Shown: piece by piece, positions 47,545-57,780 of the stretch | Layout: every line of letters begins with the position of its first letter | Position numbering within the stretch: position 1 is the first letter of the stretch | Source: Parelaphostrongylus tenuis | Taxonomy: Eukaryota; Nematoda; Chromadorea; Rhabditida; Metastrongylidae | Length of the DNA stretch: 64,000 nt | Assembly (NCBI GenBank): GCA_019055375.1 | Contig: JAHQIW010004688.1 | Location: 62,001 to 126,000, forward strand | Direction of reading: 5' to 3' | Position numbers and translations under genes: made by a program | Notes under the pieces: model-generated | The model's database searches: none | What the model saw: the letters and a program-made list of their open reading frames with translations, nothing else | Told to the model about the DNA's origin: nothing

Positions 47545-48690
47545 AAAAAGTAAACTAATCAACGATCGCCTTCATTTGAAAAGAAACTTGATTGCATGAT
47601 GGAACTGCTTTCTTCAATCTGCAAGGCCGTTGAATCAAAGTTGTGTATACCTGAAAGCGTAGGATTAAAGACGTCTAACCATACCTAAGAAAAGTCTTGT
47701 CAACCTGAAGGTCAGTCAAATGGTAGATGTACTGGAATACACGTGAATTCTCATAAAAATCGGTTGTACATAAAAATTTTCAAGTATTGGATGAGCTTTC
47801 ACCAACATCATCACATAAGGTGATATAAAAAGTAATCACGATAAACAGAAAGTTACTCTGCAGAGCATTTTAGTTTCATTTTCGCGAAGCAGTCATATAA
47901 TGACTGCAGTGGCATATGCCGATTCCGACAGCGCCTGTGGGAAGACTGAACGTCGCTAAATCTAACGAAAACGTAGTTTACGAGGAACGAATGAACTTCG
48001 AATGCCCTAACACCCTCAGTGAAACCAGCATCTACAAATGCTTCAATTACACCTAGGTCTACCGAGGTCGTGAAGTAAGCATGAACTAGCGCCAGTCTTG
48101 AGCAGAAGGAAACAAGCTATTTGGGGAGCGTTTGAAAACACCGATGCCGTAGTGAAGAAAACGAAGAACATCCGGCACCATGCCCACTTCTTCGACTGGG
48201 CGATTATTCTTGACTCAAAGTATGCAGCAAAAACCTGGTCGTTACGTAAGGATAATGAGGGATCATTTGGTGTTATTCAACGCCAGTCGGGAGGCCGATG
48301 CTAGAAGTACCCCTTATCTTGAAAATGAGAGCGAGGATCCGAAGCTCTGACCCATGTTATCGATCGAAGGTCAAGTATGCCGTTCTACACTTCAGGATGT
48401 CGAAAATAGGGTGGGTCGGGCACGCAATGCTCCTCAACGACAACCGATGGACGAGAGCCGTTACCGACTGAATTCCTCGGAATAGCAGGCCTCCACAGGA
48501 AGACCACCGACTTGATGATCCGATTTCTTTATTAGAAGCCTAAAAAAAAGATATGATGCTCAGCAAGTCCCTAAAGCGAGGAAGACCGACCCACTGGGCT
48601 ACTTCTGCGTGGGATAGGGAAAATGGAAGTATTGCTGGTACCTGCTCGAGTCACTCGACGTTCAACGGACGGCAGGCGATACAGGTGATA
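47545..48690 (+). mobile_element. RTE-type LINE 3' remnant
   Basis: Plus-strand frames spell the end of an RTE polyprotein: SRRKQAIWGAFENTDAVVKK, HAHFFDWAIILDSKYAAKTW, RSKVKYAVLHFRMSKIGWVG, then a K.RYDA-type region near 48545. Frameshifts separate the blocks, so it is inactive. It is the reverse-oriented counterpart of 14400-15640. No target-site duplication could be identified, because the same arm sequence flanks both copies. Confidence 0.78.
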
Positions 48691-49370
48691 ACTCAAGGAT
48701 AAATGGTAAAGTTTCGACGTTGATCAATGCCTGGGTGAATAGTTGTTGCATTGTGCGCGATATGAAAATCTGGAAATGAGCTTTTAAGTAGAACAAATCC
48801 GCAATGAGATAGATGGCGGGTGTTGTTGAATAGTGATGAATCAATAATTAATTATCGATACCTCACATAAAGTTTACGGCTTTTTGACGAGATGCTTGAC
48901 GACATGTTGTGCGCTACCAACCGACGAATGAATTGAAGACCAAATGAAGTGGAATAAAATGAAGCAATTCGCAAGTGGTATATGTTAACGGCGAACCGAG
49001 GTACTTGATAACAGATCACTTGATACTACAGCACAAGTCATTATGAAATCCTCAAGAACCTATAAAATTTGCGTAGCTCGCATTGTTTAACAATGCAGTG
49101 GTTTCATACTTGTGGTCATATGAATATTGGTTCAATTTCCTCCAGAAATCTGAGAAAAGACAACTTTTTATAAGCTTTATAAGCTCAATTGTAAAACGCG
49201 AACATTGACTACTCTTGATCTGTTAACACATGTAAGTTCAAAGCTTTCACTAAGCATGTGTGCGCTCTCTAAAGGTGACTCGTCTTGACTAGCAGATAAT
49301 GGTGAAGGATTAGCATATAGGTCGACTGATCTGTGAGGGATAATCGGTGCACTCAAATTCATCATATTTT
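48690..49370. repeat. Old arm-family sequence
   Basis: 48870-49050 aligns with 29870-30060, and 49130-49365 aligns in reverse with 9111-9420. Divergence is similar to the 9.1-10 kb copy. Confidence 0.5.
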
Positions 49371-49561
49371 TTTACAATATTAGAATCTGTCCTGATTAAT
49401 GATGGTTTGAAGTAGCTATCGTTATACCACATGTTGCCATTTCTCTGTACATATTTCGTATAACCACTGACTCTAAACGGATAGAAAAAGGCCGAGACGA
49501 AAAGCTGAACCTTATGAACGTCAGACGGGTCTAAAACGGCTGCTTTAGACTTCTCCAGCAA
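49310..49561 (-). other. Open frame with coding-like character, unknown
   Basis: The reverse strand is open for 83 codons with composition unlike the repeats, including DPSDVHKVQLFVSAFFYPFR and MWYNDSYFKPSLIRTDSN. Part of it overlaps the edge of an old arm repeat. The SAFFYP stretch faintly recalls nematode glycosyltransferase family 92 proteins, but nothing more supports this. No partner exon was found. Confidence 0.25.
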
Positions 49562-50089
49562 ATTGACGCATTGCCAAAATTATCCTTTATACCAGTCTTA
49601 TATAAGGTCATTGACTATTACAAATAGTATTACAGACTGCAGATCAAATAAGAATATCGAGAAGTTCTTTTGAAGAGAAATCAATGTTTGAAAGAGAGTG
49701 GATGAAACATTCGGAGGAAAGAATCAAATTTTCTGATTTGATGTGCCGTTTGGATGATATGGTGGATATTTGTAGCTGGTGCAGATGGTTTGTGAAAGCG
49801 GTACGCCTTAGCGGCTCCTCGAGTGCTCCTCAAATTCATTCCACTATCCCGTTCACTTTCTCTTACCGACAGCTGTTTACATATCGAATCTTTTGGAACT
49901 CTCGATACATCTTATCATTCGTTTATCCACTGCTTAAAGCAAGTGTGTTCAACTCAAAGTTGCTCTCTTGCAGTCGGTGAGTCTTAAGAGTGTCAAAATG
50001 TTGGCTGTCCTCACTACGCCCTTCAGTATCTTTCCATTATTTGAGCGCCGTTTCGACCTTTCAGGAAAAGCCTATTTCGAGCTTGTTTT

Positions 50090-51680
50090 TGGCACCTGGT
50101 AATCTTTCGATAGCTAAATCAAAGAAATTTGAGCGGTCTATTCTGTTTCCAAAAAGACCTTGCTGTTGCGCTAATAGCAAGGAAAACATTTGGTCCCGCA
50201 TTCAAAGATTTCTTGCTAACCAAAGTTTTTCCTTTCGAGTTTTTATAATGAATTGGTAGAACAAATCTTAAGGATTTCAACGATATTTTTGGTCTTTGAA
50301 TTGTACCACGAATTACGCTGTAACAGCCAAAAGGATATTGGGTTTCGCAAAACTAAATTGCCTTTTTTTATCCACTCCTCAATTTGATGCCTCGGGAAAA
50401 ACGTATTTTTTGGTCGGTTCCAACGTTCAAGCACCCTCTTGATAGCTTAGATCATAGAGACTTTAGTCGTGTACTTTCTAAACCCAATGATGACAAAGAG
50501 TGGCGTGCAGGAACGCTTGCGTCAGCCGGGATTCGAACCCAGATCCTACTCTTTCCAGGAGCTTGCGCTAAACCGTTGCACCACCGATGCTCGTTTCGCA
50601 CTCCACTCTTTCTACATTGCAACGCGTTATCTGTCAACAGTTAACCGTGTTCGGTGTGGCTGGGCAATCATTATCGACATTGATCCCCTTATGTCACGAG
50701 CGTCGGTGGTGCAACGGTTTAGCACATGCTCCCGGAAAGAGTAGGATCTGGGTTCGAACTCAGGCTGACGCAAACGTTTTTACACATTACTCAGCATCAT
50801 CATTGGGGTTTATAGTAACATCATAATACCGCAGTGGGCGATCAAATCAAATGATTTTGTGTACTTTATCTCAAAAAAAAAGCCTTTCTATTGCGCTGTA
50901 AAAGCAAAAATAAAATTTTGCTTTCCATTTGAAGATTTCTCGCTAACCAAAGTTTTTCCTTTAAAGTCTTAGCAACTAATCGATAGGTTAGATTCCAAGA
51001 ATTCTAACGATTCAATTGATTTTGAATATCGGACTCTTATCAGACTGTAACAGCCAATAGAAGATTGAGCTTTGCAAAACTGTAAAAAAAGCATCGAGTG
51101 CGAAGTGCAGTTCTCCTTTGGTTCTTATGGACATCGAGAAATCTGTTAAAGAAACCAAAGACATTATTAGAATTTTTGACATTTAATCTATTGTATGGTT
51201 TTTGAAACTATATGAAAGATGCTCTGGTCAGCGAGATATCTCTAAATGAGGAACAAATTGTTGTTCTGCTCTTCCAGCGCAATGACAAGGCCTTCTTGAA
51301 AATAAAATACACCATTCAAAATTTTATAAATCAAGCAATCGGTTTATAACTTAAAAATTTAAGACGATCAAAAAGTACGTTTTTCTTAATGGATCGTAAT
51401 GAAGAGAGGATAGTTGAAGTGGTCCATCTCTGCGAAACCCAATCTTCTTTTGGCTGTTACAACGTAATACCAGGTTCACTATAAGAACCAAATAGGTTAG
51501 CGGAGTTCTCAAGATTTGTTCTATTGACTGGCTCATAAAATCCCAAAGGAAAAGCTTTGGTCGGCAAGAAATCTTTTAATGAGGAGCAAAATTTTATTCC
51601 TGCCCTTTCAGCGCAATAAGAAGAGTTCTTTGAAGATGAGACACATCATACAAATTCTTTTGATTTGTGCTATCGAACAA
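50090..51680. repeat. Degenerate tandem-like short repeats
   Basis: Units of roughly 130-190 bp recur with TCGATAG, AAATCTTAAGAATT-like and GCTGTAACAGCCAA landmarks, for example starting near 50107, 50255, 50438, 50978 and 51340. The same units fill 44920-45400, 19830-20400 and 31010-31530. They are broken by the foldback at 50480-50830. Confidence 0.55.
50480..50830. repeat. SINE-1 foldback with the best-preserved tRNA heads
   Basis: The left head (reverse strand, about 50594-50512) and right head (plus strand, 50699-50771) both show a tRNA-like layout. Each has a 7-base acceptor-type pairing at the ends, a D-arm-like GTGC...GCAC or GCGC, a 7-base anticodon-type loop (CTGGAAA on the left, CCGGAAA on the right) and a TTCGAA T-loop. 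The left copy has a clean T stem (CTGGG with CCCGG). The loop would give GGA at the anticodon position. About 100 bp separates the heads. Read as a SINE pair rather than functional tRNA genes, because the acceptor stems carry mismatches. Confidence 0.75.
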
Positions 51681-52020
51681 CTGTTTAAGAATAAAAAAAG
51701 ACCGAAAACTGCGTTTTTTAACAAGGGGTCCAAATGGTGCCCAGATAACGGAAAGGTGACCGTTCTTCTTGTAAAAATTAGCATTGCTTATATATATTAT
51801 TAGATTAGTATGAAATTAGCCTCTAAATGAAAAAAAGAACTTTGCTCAGGCAAGTGCATAATCAACATTAACATCTTAAGCTTTTACCGGAAACGCTGGA
51901 AACTGCGTGAGTATAATTACACAAGGAGAATGCTGATGAATCGTTCACATAATATCTAGCAACGCAGTAACGCAGCATATCTGAGCACACAATTGGATAG
52001 CATGTTTTTCGGCGCTCCTT
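51680..52020. other. No recognised gene
   Basis: A short AT-rich stretch with no exon, SINE box or clear match elsewhere in the window. Confidence 0.4.
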
Positions 52021-52915
52021 CACTCCTCTCATTCATTTACTTATGGTACAAAACTGTACAATATAACGAAATGGTATTTTGCAGATGATACAAGGATAAG
52101 AAGAAGAAGAAGAAAGTCCAAAGAGATACAGAATATTTCTTGCCCTGCTTCAAGAGATACGTGAGAGTAAATGAGATGAAGTTTCGTTAAGAGCTTGAAG
52201 AAACGTAGAAAAGCTGCCACTCCAACAAATCCAACCTTTGACGCAACGAAAGATCGAAAATTAGGAAGTGCCATTTTTTTCTCGGAAGGCATGTCTCAGC
52301 GCCAGGCAATTCGGGCCTTTTTTGTTATCCGGAAACTATATTGAAGCAACCCCTTCCGATGAACAAGAAATTTTCGGGAGAGTGCTAATAATCATTCGAT
52401 ACTTAAAGCTCTGGCTACTGTGTTACATGCTACTCTTCTGAATAATACTTTTTTATAACAGCGTAACAAAAGGAAAACATTTGTGTTTCACACACGCATA
52501 CTTCTCGCAAGGCAGAACTGTGCCCTGGGATCATAAATGAATATTTGGTACGCAAGTTTCATGGATTTTGCTGCTGGCCCGTTTTCTGGAAAGGTAATTC
52601 ACGTTCGCGTAGCGGGGAGAATGAAATCGCACTTTACATACGCGGCGGCTTGCTTATTGGCTAGGTGTGTTGGGTACGTGGATGGACGCTGCTCGGTACG
52701 ACGTTCCGAAATCGAACGATCGAACACATTGGGAATTTTATGTAGTGCGGCTTGTTATTTAATCAGGATTTTCCCACTTTGAAAAAAACTCCAGATAGTA
52801 ATTATTACTCCGATATTAAAAGATTTTATTTGCACGTTCATAAGCTTTTCGTGCTTCCAGAAAAGTAATAGTAAGAGGGCGCGGCTGGAATGAAACATAA
52901 TTTTATCTCAGAGGC
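52020..52915. repeat. Diverged repeat pieces shared with 7.1-8.1 kb and 10.2-10.8 kb
   Basis: 52020-52300 matches 7870-8140 in reverse, 52340-52480 matches 7120-7260 directly, and 52770-52890 matches 10605-10730 directly. The open frame at 52537-52782 (+) shows no domain. Confidence 0.5.
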
Positions 52916-52921
52916 TACTTA

Positions 52922-53146
52922 CTAAATTGGGTACTTAGAGGGATCGTCTTTACTCGTAATGCGCGGCACAGCATAGTTTTCATTCGCCTCTCTCTCACAC
53001 AGCTCTCGCCCATGGTGGTGGTCTGCTTCGATCATGGTGACGTACGCAAGACCCGTTTCGTGAATCAGAACTTGCTGCCATCTGCGGATGCAGATGGCTG
53101 AGGTTACTCGCAAACACGTCTGCCTATCGTTCGGGTGGCATATCAA
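52922..53146 (-). other. Open frame, unknown
   Basis: The reverse strand is open for 74 codons with coding-like composition (AYVTMIEADHHHGRELCERE). It lies downstream of the RTE fragment on the same strand, but I cannot match it to the known RTE C-terminus. No domain recognised. Confidence 0.2.
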
Positions 53147-53279
53147 CAGTGCGTTTCCATTCCCTTGATGTTCACTCCTCTATTTTATTCTTCCAAGTGT
53201 CGTGTATTCTTCCTATCATGTGATCGAACATTCGTATTTACAAATTAATCTGTTTCTCAGTGATGAAGATGGAACAATT

Positions 53280-54330
53280 TTCAATTATCAAAGCTGTGCA
53301 AAACGCTTAGACTTGAGTACCGATTGGTTTCTTGATGAGCCCTCTTTGAGGTGGTAGTAAGACTTTTTGAGGTGGTTGTTGTGTATGTCCACGTTTTGCT
53401 GCACAGCAGAGCGCTATGAGAGCTGTCGAATAAGATATCATGGAGTTTGAGGCTGGCTATCTGGTTGGTGGGTTCTTTGGGAGGCCAGAACGCGACCAAT
53501 GAGGATTTCTTCTTCTATCTTCTTTCACGTTACCTTTGCTTTCCATGTTTCTAAACGTTTAAGGTAGACACATGAGATGGTCTTTTCAATCAGAGGGATA
53601 CTCAATTTGATTTTATAACCTTCCCACCATGGATTCTCCATGAACTGTATCTTCGTTCAGTTCATGCAGAGCGCTATCTTTTTACACTTTGCTAAGTTTG
53701 TTCATTCTGCTTCACTGGTACTTTTCGAAAAGATGACGATGATGTCAAAGCAAAGGTTTGACAAAAATTTTTCATCAGCCCGTATGCCTTTTCCGTCTCA
53801 GTTGAGCGACTTCATCATCCACTGCACTGCGGCCTTGTACACTTTGGCGATGAAGTGTCGCCTTGTCAAACTTGATGGGTGTGCCAAAGGGTCAATAAAA
53901 GAGCACCAATTTGTGCTGCAGTATCGACAGCCGTCTGCCGATGTTTGTATAAGACGAGTCTCTACCTTGGTCGACGAATACTGGCAGGATTGTAGTTGCT
54001 TCTGAGCTGCCAGACACTTTCTCATAGTCGATAAGGATTAGAATAAAAAGCATGAGCTGTTCGACAGACTTCAGTGACCCATGACACTCTTAGGAGGTCC
54101 CAATGTAGCACTATCCTTTAGGAAGTATTGCCAGATCAACCGGCTATGCTTCATCCAAGGTTCTTGATATGTTCCGAAAATGACCTTTGAGAAGATCGTG
54201 TAGGGTACACAAAGCAAGCATATTGGGCGGTAGTTACGAAGATTCCTAGTATGACCCATTTTGAGTAGGATGGTTGCGGGCTTAGTCTTCCACTGTTCCG
54301 GCATTCTTTCTCTGAAAATATGATGTCGGA
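53280..54330 (-). mobile_element. RTE-type LINE fragment with a broken reverse transcriptase
   Basis: Reverse-strand blocks in order: PEQWKTKPATILLKMGHTRN, then LRNYRPICLL (start of the RT fingers, about 54300-54200), a YEK-type block with FVDQGRDSSYTN (about 53960), AAVQWMMKSLN (about 53800), NLCFDIIVIFSKSTSEAE (about 53740), and IASLKLHDILFDSSHSALLC with WTYTTTTSKSL (53281-53499). The last block is the region after the RT. The catalytic FADD/YADD box is reduced to F-D-I, and there are many stops and frameshifts. It is from a different lineage than the two 3' remnants at 14.4 and 47.5 kb, judging by the residues after the RT. Confidence 0.8.
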
Positions 54331-54439
54331 TGTATTACGAGTAGGGCAGCAGATTGCTCACTAGCTGTGAGGAAATAGGCAGTGTTATTACTAGTTCCTT
54401 AAGCTATGCCTCCCTGTATGCTTTCGGTACTAACTCGAA

Positions 54440-54610
54440 ATTTAGATCCTTTCAATATTATTTGAGCCAACATGTCATGTGGTCTGGTAAAGGCTCTTGT
54501 ACAGCCCGAGACACGTGTTTCGTCCTTACAGACTCATCAGCCAAAAAAAAATAGCTCATCAGAATTTGAGCGTGGTCTTAATAAAGCACTCGAATGAAAG
54601 GTCACAATTT
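54440..54610. repeat. CACGTG-type repeat fragment
   Basis: Contains GAGCCAACATGTCATGTGGT and GAGACACGTGTTTCGTCCTT, followed by a TTGAGCGTGGTCTTAATAAA end. Truncated relative to 61280-61600. Confidence 0.6.
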
Positions 54611-54619
54611 AGAGGTTAT

Positions 54620-55500
54620 AATCCTGGGTGTTTTGTCAACAGTGGGAATTTTGGGGTCCGAAGCGATGATCAGATTTTGTACAGAGTCCTCGTACCAAAT
54701 AATTGTCAAAAGGGCATTATTTTTAGTTTGTAAATGTATGACGGATCGTCGCTATAGGAAGTTTCCATGTCCATCTTCTGTTTGCTCCCTTTTAAAATGT
54801 GAATTGTCATAAAAGGGACGTTTCACGGGCACGCACGCGTGCTATAAGATGGTCCTCACTCTCGTTTTCTCCCAGCATAAACTGTCATATTCCGCATAGC
54901 AACAGTTTCACGGATCCGTTGCCACTTCTCTAGCCAACTGCAGGGAAATCCCACGGACAAGTCGTCAATAAGGTCTATCGCAGCAGGACCATTGAGAGTC
55001 GCGGTCGCGTCCGCTTCGCCACGTCATCGTGGCGGCGGTCATTTCATTCATTTCACAACTTCTTTGCTTCGTGAGCTGTTGTTTCGTCACTACTGCAGTG
55101 TTACACTGTCGCTGGCATGTTCTTTATTGCGATGCTCTGATTTATCAGTTGATTGTTTCCATTAGGTTGCATTAGTTCCTGCTGCACAAGGCTCAACATA
55201 ATGCAAGCGGAGTTCTTCACGACGGCGGCGGACCAACTTCAAACGGGTTTTGTTAGACCCGCCACAGTGGGGATCGGTTCCAGCCCCATACAGATAAACT
55301 CCTCCCTAATTATACCAATATATAGTCACCCACTCGTTTTCCTCCCTGGTATTCTCACCTGTCCGGGCAAGCATAATCGCATCCTAAAGTCCGCTGCCTA
55401 ATCATGCCTTGCTGTTCAACGGTCAGTATGGCAATTTGTACTTAACAGTCACTTGCTCTCGTTGCACTGATCTAAACACGTCGTGTGTTACGTAATTATT
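54620..55500. other. Unassigned, partly GC-rich
   Basis: 54980-55050 is rich in CG and CGTC motifs, unlike the rest of the window. An 82-codon frame at 55153-55401 (+) has no domain. No splice-bounded exon recognised. Confidence 0.35.
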
Positions 55501-55502
55501 GT

Positions 55503-55503
55503 A

Positions 55504-55550
<47 letters not shown>
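55503..55550. repeat. AT dinucleotide microsatellite
   Basis: A nearly pure AT run of about 45 bp. Confidence 0.95.
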
Positions 55551-55553
<3 letters not shown>

Positions 55554-55559
55554 CAAGGG

Positions 55560-56780
55560 AATGAGCTTCCTGCTTTGCACCACCGATTTGACACACTTCT
55601 ATTTCTACGAGTGAAGTCAACCAGAGGCTGGGAAGTACGTGGGAGGCGGTTAGGAGTCGCCTTCAACAAATAAGCTCCTCGCGCTACTCCAAAAGAGGCT
55701 GGCAAGCTACTTGTGAGTACTGAGCCCCTACGTTTAGAGCCCAGCAAGCTATAAGTTGGATATCAAAATGCTGAAATCAGCAATAAATATAGGCCCCATT
55801 CCCCTAACCCCGAAAGAGCCCCTGGTATGGCAGCTTTTGTTGATTGCTGATTCATGTAAAAAGGATAAGATACGACGTCATTGGCCTGGTTAGGACGAGA
55901 AGACGTCATCCTTTTTAAGTTCTTTACCAGACCGGAGAAGAACTATTTCTTGAGCCAAGCGATCGGAGAGGTGTCGGGGGCGATGGTGTTCTTGTCAAAT
56001 CGAACTTGACTGTGAACATTGATGGATCAATGCCGGCTTTGGATATCTAAGTCTTGTGATGAATAGCTGAGATATACGTCTTAGTTGAACTTGGAAGTCG
56101 ATTTTTGCACATGTAGTGCCAGTAGTGTCTAACAAGTGTTCTTCAAAATGTGTGCGTGATCAAACTAAAGAGCAGAAGAAGTATGTAGCCTAAGGTAGGT
56201 AGATATTGGTAAGAAAAAAATAGCAGCGAAATGCTCGTATACAAGTGTTCTCGCCACAGTAAAGTCTGACAGCTATTAAGTCGGTGGAATCCTCAAGTAA
56301 CCTCCACTTTCTGCAAAACTGATCAACGTCAAGTTTTATCGTTCTTGGATCAGTAGCCATGTTGTACATTGTTGGACCATTATGACACCCCTTTTACCAT
56401 TCCATGTAATCACATTCCATCTTACCTCAGCATTCTTTCGAAAGACTAGATCAAAAATATTCAGGAAAATTTTCAGCAGGATTTGTGTATGCATGAAGAA
56501 TACTTCCATCAATATCTGGTGAAAAAGTGGAGGCCCTGAACCCCTAATAAAGAGTTGCTATAGAAAAATTGCAATGAACTATGCGGAAGAGGAGTTACTC
56601 GCATTGGTACAAGTGAAGGATAATTCTCATAGAAAGCAGATAGCGCATCAGGAAATCTCTGATGCACTGACGATCATCTGAAACTGGTGATGAATGATGG
56701 AAGTGAAATCATTTGGGCAAGTGGAGACTGAACAAGGTTCATGTAATCGCAATAAAGACAATTAATTGAAAAATGCGTAG
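55560..56780. other. No recognised gene
   Basis: Short frames only. A GC-richer stretch at 55560-55760 has reverse-strand frames without domains. Two long inverted words, GACGTCATTGGCCTGG at 55874 and GACGAGAAGACGTCATCC at 55896, form a small local structure around the GACGTC motif. Confidence 0.35.
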
Positions 56781-56784
56781 ACCA

Positions 56785-56840
56785 CCCATAGGGGTGAGCA
56801 TGTCCAATGACAGAAGTACGATTAATAATGTTTACAACAC
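56785..56840 (-). pseudogene. Possible relic of an M13 HExxH exon
   Basis: The reverse strand reads SVIGHAHPYGW where copy C reads SVIGHEFTHGYD, and bases align around CATGTCCAATGACAGAAGTA. The zinc glutamate is lost. No flanking M13 exons were found, so the match is weak. Confidence 0.3.
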
Positions 56841-57260
56841 ATCTTTCGTTTTGGGTGTTTTCTTAAGACCACAGCTAAAATTTCAATATGCCTGACAATC
56901 ATTTATTGAGCCACGCATGTCAGTGGTCTACCAAAGAGGGCTGACTTATAGAGTTCGATACAAGTGGCCTTAAGAAAACACTCGAAACGAAAGATATGAT
57001 ATATTGAATATACTAGCCAAGAGCAATAGAGTGTACAACGCTGGATGTTCTGTGAGATCTTCACTGGGCATAGAGTGTAAAACGTTCGACGTCGCTAACT
57101 CTTAGTGTGGGGACTGGAGCACCCACACAGGACTGGCAAGAGACGGGAAAGGGTAACTGCCCGGCTGACGAGATCGCAAGATCGAAACACGTGCATCGGG
57201 TTCTATAAGTCGTCAGCCAATTTAAAAGACCACTGACATGTGTGGCTCAAAAAATGATTA
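56840..57260. repeat. CACGTG-type foldback repeat
   Basis: Two part-copies face each other: GAGTTCGATACAAGTGG at 56957 and GATCGAAACACGTGCATCGG at 57181. The family ends TTGGGTGTTTTCTTAAGACC at 56853 and TCAGTGGTCTACC at 56928 are also present. Confidence 0.6.
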
Positions 57261-57589
57261 TCTGGTATACAACATATATTATTGTTCAACTGTCAGTAAT
57301 TATGATGGTGACTTCTGGGTACTGTACGAGAAGAAAGAATATCGAAACCAAAAGATTGGTATACTAATTTTTTTTCCAAATTTATACATTGCCGATTGTT
57401 AAGTATGATTATGCAAACAGTATGAATGCATGGTGAACGATTGATTTTTCTTCACACACAAGAACTGCATATGCACCAGAAACAGGACTGTGTCTATAAC
57501 ACCGTGGAGCGTGCATACATGTAGCTATGAAAGTCTTATCAAAAAGTGTGGAAAGGTTAACAGATGTAAATGCTGTTATGTCTTATTTA

Positions 57590-57776
57590 ATGCCTGATAG
57601 TTATTTTTGAGCCATACATGTGGTCTATCAAGAGCACTTATACTGTGATATACATGTGTTATGACCTTGCACGGCCTCGTCAGTAGCACAGAACCTTTCG
57701 TTACAGCCAATCCCTCTTAGGGGAAACCCAATGCTCTTACATTAAAGAAAGGCAGACGTACTACTTAAATGCACCG
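57590..57776. repeat. CACGTG-type repeat split by the piggyBac insertion (left part)
   Basis: It matches 32300-32480 up to CAGACGTACTACTT, where the copy is cut by the piggyBac end. The right part resumes at 60177 and continues to about 60330 (CTCGATTGCTCTTGGCTGG), just as the unbroken copy at 32490-32620 does in sequence order. Confidence 0.75.
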
Positions 57777-57780
57777 TTAA

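Noticed and set aside
50699..50771. Functional tRNA gene with anticodon GGA
   Set aside because: Boxes and arms are present, but the acceptor stem has a mismatch, position 33 is C, and the unit is one head of a repeated foldback SINE. Eukaryotes normally read these codons with AGA.
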